NCBI GenBank assembly: GCA_035606355.1
Contig: DATNFO010000008.1
Location: 79,991-143,990 of the forward strand
Direction: 5' to 3'
Source: Sulfopaludibacter sp035606355
Lineage (GTDB): Bacteria; Acidobacteriota; Terriglobia; Bryobacterales; Bryobacteraceae
Length of the DNA: 64,000 nucleotides
Part shown: in pieces, positions 35,225 through 43,626 of the stretch
Layout of the letters: each line of letters starts with the position of its first letter
How positions within the stretch are numbered: the stretch's first letter is position 1
Made by a program: the position numbers and the translations under genes
The notes under the pieces: generated by a model
Database searches by the model: none
Told to the model about the DNA's origin: nothing
The model's input: only the letters and a program-made list of their open reading frames with translations

Positions 35225-35670
35225 TTTTACAGCTTTCAACCAGGGGTTTGCCTGAAAATGGAGCAATGGCATTCGCAGTCAGTCGCGACGGCCGGGTTTC
35301 CATTCTCCTGGTTGAGGATTCCGAGAACTCCGCTGCTATGCTCGAAATCGCTTTGCAGGACATCCCGGGTGTCGAACTGGTCGCCGCCCGCTCCGGGATC
35401 GACGCGTTACGCCACTTGCGTCTCTCGCCCGTCGATGCCGTCATTACCGACCTCAACATGCCGCGCATGGATGGGTTCGAGCTCATCAGCCGCATACGCG
35501 ACGATGAAGCCCTGTCGCACATCCCGGTGGTGGTCGTCAGCGCCGATACAGATCCGGCGACGCCGCGGCGCCTCTCCGAACTCGGTGTCCAAGCCTATTT
35601 CCCCAAGCCCTACTCGCCCGCGCAGGTGCGCCGCACTGTGGAGCAATTGCTCGATGTGCCGGCTCGTTAG
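35221..35670 (+). CDS. Single-domain (CheY-like) response regulator
   Basis: A receiver domain with no output: 149 residues from the GTG at 35221, which overlaps the previous stop (GTGA). The receiver core begins VSILLVEDSENSAAMLEIAL, with the phospho-acceptor Asp in VITDLNMPRMDGFELI and the conserved Lys in YFPKPYSP. The 25 or so residues before it are unusual; an ATG at 35266 could also start it, but has only a very close GGAG. As a stand-alone receiver it could act as a phosphate sink or relay for the kinase at the end of the operon. Confidence 0.88.
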   Translation: MILQLSTRGLPENGAMAFAVSRDGRVSILLVEDSENSAAMLEIALQDIPGVELVAARSGIDALRHLRLSPVDAVITDLNMPRMDGFELISRIRDDEALSHIPVVVVSADTDPATPRRLSELGVQAYFPKPYSPAQVRRTVEQLLDVPAR

Positions 35671-36973
35671 TCTGCTGGCGCTGCTCCTTCCGCTTGGCGC
35701 ATTTGCCCAGAGCAGCCCCGATCTCAACGCCATCCTCACCCGCCTGGACACGCTGGAGCGCGAAAACCGCGCACTGACCGAGGAGATCAAACAACTTCGC
35801 GAGCAGCTTGCCGCCCTGCAGGCCAAACCCGAGCAATCCGTGCAGGAACAGCTCGACGTGCAAAAGCAGCGCATTGAAGAGCAGGCGCAAACGAAAGTCG
35901 AAGCTTCGCAGAAATTCCCGATTCGGCTCTCCGGCGCGCTGCTCGCCAATGCATACATGAACTCCAAGCAGAGCGGCGGCTTCGTTTACCCGACATTCGC
36001 TGCCGCAACGGGAACGCACCGCGATGGGCTGCAGCTACGTCAAACAATTATCGGCCTGGAGTTTAACGGTCCGCACGTGGCCGGCAATGGCGCTGTAAGC
36101 GGCAACGTCTACATGGATTTCTTCAGCGGCACGACGCCCTTGGGCCAGACGATGCGGCTACGAACGGGCCATATCGAGATCGCCTGGAAGGACCAGAACA
36201 TTCTTGCCGGAATCGAAAAGCCGATCTTCAATCCCCGTGAGCCGTCATCGCTGGCTCAGGTGGGAGTCTCGCCCATGACGGGCGCGGGCAACCTCTGGCT
36301 GTGGGTTCCGCAGGTCCGCCTGGAACAGGATTTCTCGTTCGGCTGGCGCTCCGGACTGCGCGCGCGCATGGGCGTTATCGAGACCCAGGAAGTGGGCCCT
36401 TACGATACGCCAACGGTCACTTTCAACGTGGAACGTGCCCGTCCGGGCCTGGAGGGCCGCTTCGAGCTTTTCCATAATTTCGATAACGACCGGCGCATCG
36501 AGATTGCCACCGGATTCCACGAAAGCACCACGCACGCGGCCGGTTTCTCCATCCCGAGCGATGTCTGGAGCCTCGACTGGTTTATGAATCCCTGGAAACG
36601 AGTCGAATTGACGGGCGCTTTCTACGACGGAGAAAATGTGGCGCATCTCGGAACGGGCCTGATTAATCAGGGCTACGCCATCTTCCGAAGCGTCTCCTGG
36701 CCAATCGGCAGCGCAGGCGGCTGGGGCCAGTTCACCATTCACACGCTGCCGCGGCTGGATGCCCACATCTTCTTTGGCGACCAGCAATACGCTACCCGCT
36801 ACCTGGGGAAGGGCGACCAGGAGCGCAATATCGAATTCGGCGCGAATCTTTATTTCCGCATCGCCCCCAATGTGATCCTCGCCCCCGAGTTTTCGCAGAT
36901 CCGCTCGCGATACATAGGGCAGAGCATCCTCAGGAACAATCATTATGACCTGGCGCTGGCTTATCTTTTTTAG
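35654..36973 (+). CDS. Outer-membrane porin with N-terminal coiled coil
   Basis: A 439-residue secreted barrel. Signal peptide (MCRLVSLLALLLPLGAFAQ), then a coiled coil at residues ~28-80 (LTRLDTLERENRALTEEIKQ), then amphipathic beta-strands to the end (FPIRLSGALLANAYM, GHIEIAWKDQNILAGIEKP, LALAYLF). The coiled-coil-plus-barrel layout is like the DcaP-type trimeric porins, which transport small anions or substrates. ATG at 35654 is internal to a longer frame that overlaps the receiver gene by 17 bp; the signal peptide marks the real start. Overlaps the cupredoxin gene by 29 bp. Confidence 0.8.
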   Translation: MCRLVSLLALLLPLGAFAQSSPDLNAILTRLDTLERENRALTEEIKQLREQLAALQAKPEQSVQEQLDVQKQRIEEQAQTKVEASQKFPIRLSGALLANAYMNSKQSGGFVYPTFAAATGTHRDGLQLRQTIIGLEFNGPHVAGNGAVSGNVYMDFFSGTTPLGQTMRLRTGHIEIAWKDQNILAGIEKPIFNPREPSSLAQVGVSPMTGAGNLWLWVPQVRLEQDFSFGWRSGLRARMGVIETQEVGPYDTPTVTFNVERARPGLEGRFELFHNFDNDRRIEIATGFHESTTHAAGFSIPSDVWSLDWFMNPWKRVELTGAFYDGENVAHLGTGLINQGYAIFRSVSWPIGSAGGWGQFTIHTLPRLDAHIFFGDQQYATRYLGKGDQERNIEFGANLYFRIAPNVILAPEFSQIRSRYIGQSILRNNHYDLALAYLF

Positions 36974-37637
36974 CGCCGCCGCCACTTTTGGCGCAACCGT
37001 TTCCGGACAGGTGGAGCTCACCAATTCGCGCGACCCCAACGTGCGCCGCCACAACTACGCAGGCGTCGTCCTCTGGCTTGAGCCGGTGGACCATGCGGCG
37101 CCCGCCGTTCCGCCGCAACACCTGAGGATGATTCAGAAGAACAAACAGTTTCAGCCGCACGTGCTGGCGATCGGGGTGGGCGGAACCGTGGACTTCCCCA
37201 ACTTCGACCCGATCTTCCACAACGCTTTTTCGAACTTCAGCGCGCAGCAGTTCGACGTGGGCCTTTACGCGCCCGGCACCAGCAAAGCGGTCACATTCAA
37301 CAAGCCGGGCATCGTGCGAGTGTTCTGCCAGATTCATTCCAGCATGAGCGCGATCATCGCGGTGATCGCCACGCCGTGGTACACGGTGACTCCGGAATCG
37401 GGCAAGTTCACGATCGGCAACGTGCCGGCCGGCGAATACATGCTGCGCATCTTTCATGAGCGCGCGCTGCCGGACACTCTGAAATTCCTGGAGCATCGCA
37501 TCACCGTGCCGCCCGAGGGGCTCACGATTTCGCTGATTTCGATTTCCGAGACGGGCTACATCGCCGCGCCGCACCTGGATAAGCACGGCAAGCCATACGC
37601 ACCGGAGACAGGCACGTACGGAGGCGTGGGGAAGTAA
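36945..37637 (+). CDS. Secreted cupredoxin-like protein
   Basis: A 230-residue periplasmic protein. Signal peptide residues 1-21 (ends GATVSGQ). The cupredoxin-like domain is residues ~22-145 and shows a type-1 copper ligand set: His92 (PIFHNAF), Cys128, His131 and Met134 (VFCQIHSSM). The next ~70 residues are a small beta domain (FTIGNVPAGEYMLRIFHERA), similar to carboxypeptidase-regulatory-like folds. Related proteins are annotated as methylamine-utilisation or plastocyanin-like, usually without known partners. Metal binding is inferred from the residues only. It sits between the porin and kinase genes, suggesting a role in metal or redox sensing at the envelope. Confidence 0.83.
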   Translation: MTWRWLIFFSAAATFGATVSGQVELTNSRDPNVRRHNYAGVVLWLEPVDHAAPAVPPQHLRMIQKNKQFQPHVLAIGVGGTVDFPNFDPIFHNAFSNFSAQQFDVGLYAPGTSKAVTFNKPGIVRVFCQIHSSMSAIIAVIATPWYTVTPESGKFTIGNVPAGEYMLRIFHERALPDTLKFLEHRITVPPEGLTISLISISETGYIAAPHLDKHGKPYAPETGTYGGVGK

Positions 37638-39452
37638 ATGCGCCTGCGATTTTCGCGCCTCTCGCTGTTGTGGAAGATCATGCTCTCCACCAGCGTCGCG
37701 GTGACGGCGCTGTTCGCGCTCACCGGCGAAATCGTGCTGGGAAACGTCACGCGCACCATGTCGGGCAGCCTCGAAGAGGAGGCGCAGCATAGCTTCCGGG
37801 CGTATACGGCGCTTTGGGCATCGCGCGCGAACCTGCTATCGAGCGTCAGCCGGATCATGAGCGAGATGCCGAACGTGCGCGCAGCTTTCAGCACCGGAGA
37901 CGCGCCTACGATTCAGGACAGCATGGGCGAAATCTGGCGCAAGATTTCGCAGGCCAACGCTCTGTTTCTGGTCACCGATCCGACCGGCCGGGTGATCGCC
38001 AACCTGGGCGACGTGCCGGCCGAATCCATGGGCAAAAGCGTGGAGATCGTGCGTGCCGCGGCGGCCAAAATCCCCAGCCACGTCGACGACCCGCAAAGCC
38101 CCGGCATCAACGGCGAGGGCGGCTTCTTCCTGCACGAATCCGGTCCGCCGCAACTCTATCAGCTCTCCATCACGCCGGTCTACGTGCAGTCGACGCAAGG
38201 CGAGAGCCTGAATAATTTTCTGGTCGCCGGATTCCAGGTGGATGCGCTGCTGGCTCAGCAGTTGAAAGAGGATACAGGCAGCGATTATCTCTTTCTGACT
38301 CCGCAGACTGTCATCGCCAGCACGTTAAACCCGCGAGCCACCAGCGTTGTGCGCGCGAACCTGGAACACGCCAAGCCCTCGAAGCTGGTCAGCGACGGCA
38401 TTGCCGATTACGCGTGGTATCGCAAACCGCTGCTCGATATCTCCGGGCATGAAGTCGCGGAGATCTGCATTCTGCGCTCCTTCGACGCCGCTCACCGGCG
38501 CATCGCGGCACTGTACACCAACATCATTCTGCTCTGGCTGGGCGCGATGGCGGCCGGACTCGGCCTCACCTACCTGCTGGCGCGCCGCATCGTCGAACCC
38601 GTCAAACAGCTCGACCGCGCAGCCGCGGAAGTGGGCCGCCAGAATTATGCGATCGCGGTGGAGGTGCGCAGCGAGGACGAAATGGGGCGGCTCGCGCAAA
38701 CGTTCAACGCGATGTGCGCGTCCATCCGGCAGGCGCGCGAAGACCTGATTCGCCAGGAGCGCATCTCCACGATCGGCCGGCTTTCGGGCTCGATTGTCCA
38801 CGATTTGCGCAACCCGCTGGCGGCGATCTACGGCGGCGCCGAAATGCTGGTGGATACGGACCTTCCGCCCACTCACGTGAAGCGCCTCGCGGGCAATATT
38901 TACCGCGCCAGCCGCCGCATCCAGGAACTGCTTTCGGATCTGCTGAACGTCTCGCGCGGCAAGACGACCGCCGCCGAAGTGTGCCGTCTTCGCGAAGTGG
39001 CGCAGGCCGCGTGCGACTTCCTCGCCGAATCCGCTTCGCTACAGCAAGTGGATCTCTCCGTCGATATTCCGCCCGATATCGAACTCCCGCTCGAGCGCAG
39101 CCGCATGGAGCGCGCCTTCGTGAATCTCATCGGCAACGCCATCGAAGCGATGACCGACGGCGGGCAGGTCCGCATCACGGCAGAGCTTGACAGCGGCTAC
39201 GCCGTGGTGCACGTCCGCGATAACGGTCCGGGTGTTCCTCCGCAGATTCTCTCGCAGATTTTTCAGCCCTTCGTGACCGCGGGCAAACGCAACGGCTTGG
39301 GGTTAGGGCTCGCTCTCACGCGGCAAACGGTGCTGGAGCACGGCGGAGAGATGTGGGTGGAAAGCGAACCCGGACGCGGGGCCTGCTTCAGTTTCCGCCT
39401 GCCCGGCGCACACGTCGCGGCGGAGCGCCCGGGCGGCGTGATGATACCCTGA
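37638..39452 (+). CDS. HAMP-domain sensor histidine kinase
   Basis: A 604-residue membrane kinase whose ATG directly follows the previous stop. One N-terminal membrane helix (residues ~14-36), a large periplasmic sensor domain (~40-285), a second helix (~292-315, IILLWLGAMAAGLGLTYLLA), a HAMP linker (RRIVEPVKQLDRAAAEVGRQ), the phospho-acceptor His in GSIVHDLRNPLAAIYGG, and the ATPase domain with FVNLIGNAIEAMTDGG, VRDNGPGVPPQI and GLGLGLALTRQTV. It probably phosphorylates the two response regulators at the start of the operon. The periplasmic domain does not show a clear family signature. Confidence 0.92.
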   Translation: MRLRFSRLSLLWKIMLSTSVAVTALFALTGEIVLGNVTRTMSGSLEEEAQHSFRAYTALWASRANLLSSVSRIMSEMPNVRAAFSTGDAPTIQDSMGEIWRKISQANALFLVTDPTGRVIANLGDVPAESMGKSVEIVRAAAAKIPSHVDDPQSPGINGEGGFFLHESGPPQLYQLSITPVYVQSTQGESLNNFLVAGFQVDALLAQQLKEDTGSDYLFLTPQTVIASTLNPRATSVVRANLEHAKPSKLVSDGIADYAWYRKPLLDISGHEVAEICILRSFDAAHRRIAALYTNIILLWLGAMAAGLGLTYLLARRIVEPVKQLDRAAAEVGRQNYAIAVEVRSEDEMGRLAQTFNAMCASIRQAREDLIRQERISTIGRLSGSIVHDLRNPLAAIYGGAEMLVDTDLPPTHVKRLAGNIYRASRRIQELLSDLLNVSRGKTTAAEVCRLREVAQAACDFLAESASLQQVDLSVDIPPDIELPLERSRMERAFVNLIGNAIEAMTDGGQVRITAELDSGYAVVHVRDNGPGVPPQILSQIFQPFVTAGKRNGLGLGLALTRQTVLEHGGEMWVESEPGRGACFSFRLPGAHVAAERPGGVMIP

Positions 39453-39456
39453 ATCA

Positions 39457-40356
39457 TTGCCTCGCAATCCGTTTTTTAAGGCCTACATTGCGCTGGTAGC
39501 GGTCTGTTTTTTCTGGGGAACCACATACCTGGGCATCCGCATGGCGCTGGAAACGTTTCCACCGCAGGTGCTGGTAGCGGTACGCTACACCATCTCCGGA
39601 TCGGTCATGCTGCTGTTCGCGCTCACCCGCGGCCTGCACCTGCCCCGCGGACGCGAACTGTTCCACGCCTGCTGCAGCGGACTGCTGGTGCTCGGAATCG
39701 GTAACGGAGCGCTCGTCTTCGCCGAAGTGATCATTCCGAGCGGCATCGCCGGACTGATCATTACCATGTCGCCGTTCTGGATGGTCGCAGCCGAAGCCAT
39801 GCTGCCCGGAGGAGAGCGGCTTCACGGGCCCACGCTCGGAGGAATGGCAGTCGGACTCGCGGGAGCGTCGCTGCTGTTTCTTCCCGACCTGGGCGCGCGC
39901 ACGATCGATTACAACCTGCTCAACGGCTTCCTGATCCTGCAAATCGGAATGGCGGCATGGTGCTTCGGCTCGATTTATCAACGCCGAAAATCGGGGAAGG
40001 CGCACCCGGTGATCGCCGGAGGAATTCAGCAGATCGCGGCCGGAATCACTCTGCTGCCGTTCGCGCTGCTGCTCCCCCACGCGCCGGTGCACTGGAGCGT
40101 GAGAGGAGTATCGGCACTTTTTTATCTGGTGATCTTCGGATCGCTGGTGGGCTACAGCGCTTATGTCTACGCGATGGACCGGCTGCCGGTGGCAATCGTC
40201 TCCATCTATCCGTATGTCAATGCAATCGTCGCGGTGACGCTGGGCTGGCTTTTTTATCGGGAGCGCTTCGGGCTGCTGGAGGCGGTCGCGATGATCGTGA
40301 TCTTCGGGTCGGTGGCGATGGTGAAGCGGTATTCGTTGAAACCGGTGAAACGGTAG
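39457..40356 (+). CDS. EamA/DMT family transporter
   Basis: A 299-residue ten-helix transporter of the drug/metabolite superfamily. Both EamA repeats are visible: ALVAVCFFWGTTYLGIRMAL with the conserved FFWG at the start, and in the second half LGYSAYVYAMDRLPVAIVSI-type sequence and VAVTLGWLFYRERFGLLEAV. It starts with TTG at 39457, four bases after the kinase stop, with no good ribosome site, so translation is probably coupled. Substrate unknown. The stop codon is followed almost at once by a palindromic repeat element. Confidence 0.88.
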   Translation: MPRNPFFKAYIALVAVCFFWGTTYLGIRMALETFPPQVLVAVRYTISGSVMLLFALTRGLHLPRGRELFHACCSGLLVLGIGNGALVFAEVIIPSGIAGLIITMSPFWMVAAEAMLPGGERLHGPTLGGMAVGLAGASLLFLPDLGARTIDYNLLNGFLILQIGMAAWCFGSIYQRRKSGKAHPVIAGGIQQIAAGITLLPFALLLPHAPVHWSVRGVSALFYLVIFGSLVGYSAYVYAMDRLPVAIVSIYPYVNAIVAVTLGWLFYRERFGLLEAVAMIVIFGSVAMVKRYSLKPVKR

Positions 40357-40363
40357 AAACAGT

Positions 40364-40502
40364 TGTTCTCGTCGTGATCCATTCGCCTTTCGATGCATCT
40401 TTTACCGCTCCCTGACGGTCACGGCTCCGTGGGGAGCGGTAAAAGGTGCCCGGGACACGAGTGCGTTTGAATCCGGCAAAAAGCAACTCGATTTTTTCAC
40501 AG
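40364..40502. repeat. Palindromic element, copy B
   Basis: Matches the conserved left part of copies A and C (gatccattcgcctttcgatg, then cttttaccgctccctgacgg) and the right part (gcggtaaaaggtgcc ... gattttttcac), but the middle of the palindrome is deleted, leaving cacggctccgtggggagcgg. It starts 7 bp after the transporter stop and ends at the stop codon of the convergent gene at 40504. Confidence 0.85.
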
Positions 40503-40503
40503 A

Positions 40504-41103
40504 CTATTCCCGGCCGACCAGCTTTGCGCCGATTGCCGCTCCGGCTATCGTCAGGAGCGTGACGAAGACGAACAAAATCGATAGCATCAAGACCAATCCG
40601 GGGCCGGTCTGGAAGAACTGCGCCATCTGATGCACCATTTGCGGATCCTGGCCGGGCAGGCTCTTCATCTGCTCTTCCACATTCCCCAGACGCCCGGACA
40701 TCATCACCATCGTCTGCTCCACCGCGGCCATTGGAAACGTGAGCACTCCGGTCATCCAGCCGAGCCGGACACCATCGCCGACCGCGAGGAAACTTCCTGT
40801 CTTGCGGCGGTAAAAAAACGCGGCGAAAAACCCTGCCGCGAGCCAGTTCAGAAGGGGCAGAAACATCAGCACCGTGGCGCCGAACGCCAGCATCAGCGCA
40901 ATCTTCAGGGCCACCGGATTGCGAAAACTCGGGGGCGCGACACGCGCGGGATGCGGTGTTTCGGGGGGCACAAACTGAGCGGGCGGCGTTACCGGTTCCG
41001 GCTCGACCGCTGCAATATCCCGTTGTGCCTTGCCGCATTTGTGGCAAAACAGCGCGTCAGGCACAAGCTGTGTGCCACAGCTACAAATTTCGTTCATCGA
41101 CAC
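40504..41103 (-). CDS. Zinc-ribbon membrane protein
   Basis: A 199-residue protein. A zinc ribbon near the N-terminus (CSCGTQLVPDALFCHKCGKA, residues ~7-26) is followed by a Pro-rich linker and about three membrane helices (VALKIALMLAFGATVLMFLP, LSILFVFVTLLTIAGAAIGA). Similar zinc-ribbon membrane proteins are scattered through Acidobacteria and resemble those in the MoxR operon at 15.5-18 kb. No function can be named. Start may be ATG at 41103 or 41097. Its stop codon touches the right end of repeat copy B. Confidence 0.75.
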   Translation of the reverse strand: MSMNEICSCGTQLVPDALFCHKCGKAQRDIAAVEPEPVTPPAQFVPPETPHPARVAPPSFRNPVALKIALMLAFGATVLMFLPLLNWLAAGFFAAFFYRRKTGSFLAVGDGVRLGWMTGVLTFPMAAVEQTMVMMSGRLGNVEEQMKSLPGQDPQMVHQMAQFFQTGPGLVLMLSILFVFVTLLTIAGAAIGAKLVGRE

Positions 41104-41119
41104 TTTCAGTGTAACGTGC

Positions 41120-42094
41120 CTACCGGAAGCGCACCTTCACATCGGGCCGGTTTTCCAGGTGCGTTGTGTCGATGAAGCGCACGCGCGGCGGGTGACTCGT
41201 CATCACCACGCTCTGCGTATGCGCGCCATCGCCGGTGAAGCGGATGCCGCGCAACAGATTGCCGTCGGTGACGCCGCACGCCGCAAATACGATATGCTTC
41301 CCCGGCGCGAGCTCCGGCGTGGTGTAGATCTTGCTGGCGTCTTGAATCCCCATGGCCTGCATGCGCTCTTTCTGCGCGTCATCCTTGACTATCAATCGGC
41401 CGATCACCTCTCCGTTGAGGCACTTCAGCGCGGCGGCGGCCAGCACACCCTCCGGCGCGCCTCCCGACCCCATCACCGCGTGCACGCCCGTACCTGCCAC
41501 AGCCGCCGCTATGCCCGCCGAAAGATCGCCATCGCTGATGAGGCGAATGCGCGCGCCCGCTTCGCGAATGTCATTGATCAACTGCTGATGCCGGGGACGG
41601 TCCAGCACCACGATGACGAGGTCGTCAACGCCCCGCTGCAAGCGCCGCGCGATGGCCTTGAGGTTGTGCTTTACGGGAGCATCGAGTTCCACCGCGCCTT
41701 TGGCCGGTGGCCCCACCATGATCTTCTCCATGTAGCAATCCGGAGCGTTCAGCAACCCGCCGCGCTCGCTCGCAGCGAGCACCGTGATCGCGCCGGCTCC
41801 GCCTGTGGCGCACAGGTTGGTGCCTTCGAGCGGATCCACGGCGATATCCACGGTCATGTCGGGATTCCCGTTGGGCGACCCCACCTTTTCGCCGATGTAC
41901 AGCATCGGGGCTTCGTCGCGCTCGCCCTCGCCGATCACGATGGTGCCGTCGATCGGCAGAGTGTCCATACACCGGCGCATGCTCTCCACGGCAGCCTGAT
42001 CGGAGGCGTGCGCATTCCCCATTCCCATGGTCCGGGCGGAGGAGATCGCGGCCTCTTCAACAACACGCAACATTTCGAGAGAGAGGTCCAACAT
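41120..42094 (-). CDS. glpX: Class II fructose-1,6-bisphosphatase
   Basis: GlpX dephosphorylates fructose-1,6-bisphosphate in gluconeogenesis (and can act on sedoheptulose bisphosphate in some bacteria). 324 residues, with the metal-binding signature VDIAVDPLEGTNLCATGGAG, IVIGEGERDEAPMLYIGEKV, and the C-terminal VMGSGGAPEGVLAAAALKCL region; it belongs to the lithium-sensitive phosphatase fold. It is divergent from the hydroxyacid dehydrogenase with only 17 bp between start codons. No other sugar-phosphate gene is nearby. Confidence 0.96.
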   Translation of the reverse strand: MLDLSLEMLRVVEEAAISSARTMGMGNAHASDQAAVESMRRCMDTLPIDGTIVIGEGERDEAPMLYIGEKVGSPNGNPDMTVDIAVDPLEGTNLCATGGAGAITVLAASERGGLLNAPDCYMEKIMVGPPAKGAVELDAPVKHNLKAIARRLQRGVDDLVIVVLDRPRHQQLINDIREAGARIRLISDGDLSAGIAAAVAGTGVHAVMGSGGAPEGVLAAAALKCLNGEVIGRLIVKDDAQKERMQAMGIQDASKIYTTPELAPGKHIVFAACGVTDGNLLRGIRFTGDGAHTQSVVMTSHPPRVRFIDTTHLENRPDVKVRFR

Positions 42095-42111
42095 GTGTTA
42101 GCTTGCTCCTC

Positions 42112-43077
42112 ATGGACAATATCACAGTCCTCGTGCTGGCGAACCCGGCCGATCCGCAACTCGTCAAGCTGGAAGCGCTGCCCGAAAGCACTTCAATCGC
42201 CGTCGGACTTTCGCCGGAAGCCTTTGAAAGGACTGCTCCTGACGCCACGGTCCTGCTCAACTGGGCGCTCCAGCCTGAACTCCTGCGGGAGGTGTTCGGA
42301 CTGTGCACAACTCTACAGTGGGTGCATATGCGTTCGGCGGGACTGGACACGCAACTCTTTCCCGAGCTTGTCCACAGTCCGGTGACCGTCACGAATACGA
42401 AGGGAATCTATAGCGAATCGCTGGGCGAGTTCGCGCTCGCCGCGATTCTCTACTTCGCCAAGGATTTCCGGCGGATGATCCGCAACCAGGCCGCCTCCCG
42501 CTGGGAACCCTTCGACGTGGAATGGGCTGAGGGGGCGACTGTGGGCATCGTCGGGTACGGCGATATCGGCAGGGCGGCGGCTCGCAAGGCGCAGGCGTGC
42601 GGAATGAAAGTGCTGGCCCTCAAGAGGAATGTGCCGGGCGCAAAGGACGAAATCGCCGACCGCGTTTACGCCCCTCAGCAGCGCGTCGAAATGCTCGGCC
42701 AGTGCGACTACGTGATTTGCGCCGCCCCGCTGACGCCCGAGACACAAGGCTTGATCGGCGAGGCGGAATTCGCCGCTATGAAATCGACGTGCGTCATCAT
42801 CAATGTCGGCCGCGGCCCGGTGATCGACGAAGCAGCGATGGTCCGCGCGCTGGAAGAAAACAGGATCAAAGGCGCCGCGCTCGACGTCTTCACCACCGAG
42901 CCGCTACCTGCCGGCCACCCGTTCTACCGTATGGAAAACGTTCTGCTCTCGCCGCACTGCGCAGACCATACGCCCGATTGGACAGACAACGCCATGCGCT
43001 TCTTCCTCGAGGAGTTCGAGCGCTTCCGAAAAGGCGAACCGCTACAGAACATCGTGGATAAACACGCCGGCTATTGA
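42112..43077 (+). CDS. D-2-hydroxyacid dehydrogenase
   Basis: A 321-residue NAD(P)-dependent oxidoreductase of the D-isomer-specific family, which reduces a 2-keto acid to a D-2-hydroxy acid. Rossmann motif GIVGYGDIGRAAARKAQACG, then the catalytic Arg in INVGRGPVIDEAAM, Glu in ALDVFTTEPLP, and His in LLSPHCADHTPDWT. Close to the phosphoglycerate dehydrogenase/hydroxypyruvate reductase type, but substrate is not readable from sequence. ATG at 42112 is chosen; a TTG at 42103 is also possible. The very short gap to glpX means its promoter must reach into glpX or its transcript has almost no leader. Confidence 0.9.
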   Translation: MDNITVLVLANPADPQLVKLEALPESTSIAVGLSPEAFERTAPDATVLLNWALQPELLREVFGLCTTLQWVHMRSAGLDTQLFPELVHSPVTVTNTKGIYSESLGEFALAAILYFAKDFRRMIRNQAASRWEPFDVEWAEGATVGIVGYGDIGRAAARKAQACGMKVLALKRNVPGAKDEIADRVYAPQQRVEMLGQCDYVICAAPLTPETQGLIGEAEFAAMKSTCVIINVGRGPVIDEAAMVRALEENRIKGAALDVFTTEPLPAGHPFYRMENVLLSPHCADHTPDWTDNAMRFFLEEFERFRKGEPLQNIVDKHAGY

Positions 43078-43079
43078 GG

Positions 43080-43592
43080 CTACTTCGTCCACCCCTGAAC
43101 GTAGATGGCGTGATAGGGGCCGACGCTCGCGGCGGTGCCATTCACTTCCACAATGTGACCCATATGCTCGGCGGCCACGGCCTTGGCGTCCACACCGCCA
43201 TCGCGCCGCGGATCGTGCTCTTCGGGCATCAGCATGTAGATGCTGCCGTCCCTGGTGAGAAGACCGACCGGCTGCCCGTTCTGCACGCACTTCTGGCCGC
43301 ACGAACGATGCTTCTCTCCGTGCTTGCCCAATTGCACATAGCACGAGAGATCGATGATCTCGCCGACGCGAGTGATGGGCTGGGCCGGCTGCGGCTTCTT
43401 GTCAACACCCGCCGCGACGGTGGTATCGCTCCAGACGGCGCCCGCCGTCGGCTTCTTGCCGAGAGTCGCCATGGGCTTATCCCAAGTGCCGTTCTCCACG
43501 GTCATTTCGGGGTGCAGAATCCCTTTTTGTTGGGCAAACAAAACCACTGCGGCTGTAGCCGCTAACAGAAACAGAATGCTCTTGCGTTTCAC
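43080..43592 (-). CDS. Secreted Cys-rich protein of unknown function
   Basis: A 170-residue protein with a signal peptide (ILFLLAATAAVVLFAQ). The mature part has a striking block with three cysteines: GEIIDLSCYVQLGKHGEKHR, then SCGQKCVQNGQPVGLLTRDG followed by SIYMLMPE. The block suggests a metal site or disulfides, and the beta-strand pattern is like an OB-type fold, but I cannot name a family. The rest is probably flexible. Its end abuts the end of the convergent dehydrogenase gene (3 bp apart) and the M28 peptidase gene is 34 bp upstream on the same strand. Confidence 0.75.
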   Translation of the reverse strand: MKRKSILFLLAATAAVVLFAQQKGILHPEMTVENGTWDKPMATLGKKPTAGAVWSDTTVAAGVDKKPQPAQPITRVGEIIDLSCYVQLGKHGEKHRSCGQKCVQNGQPVGLLTRDGSIYMLMPEEHDPRRDGGVDAKAVAAEHMGHIVEVNGTAASVGPYHAIYVQGWTK

Positions 43593-43626
43593 AATTCCCC
43601 TCCAGACTTTTCAAAGCGTATCACGG

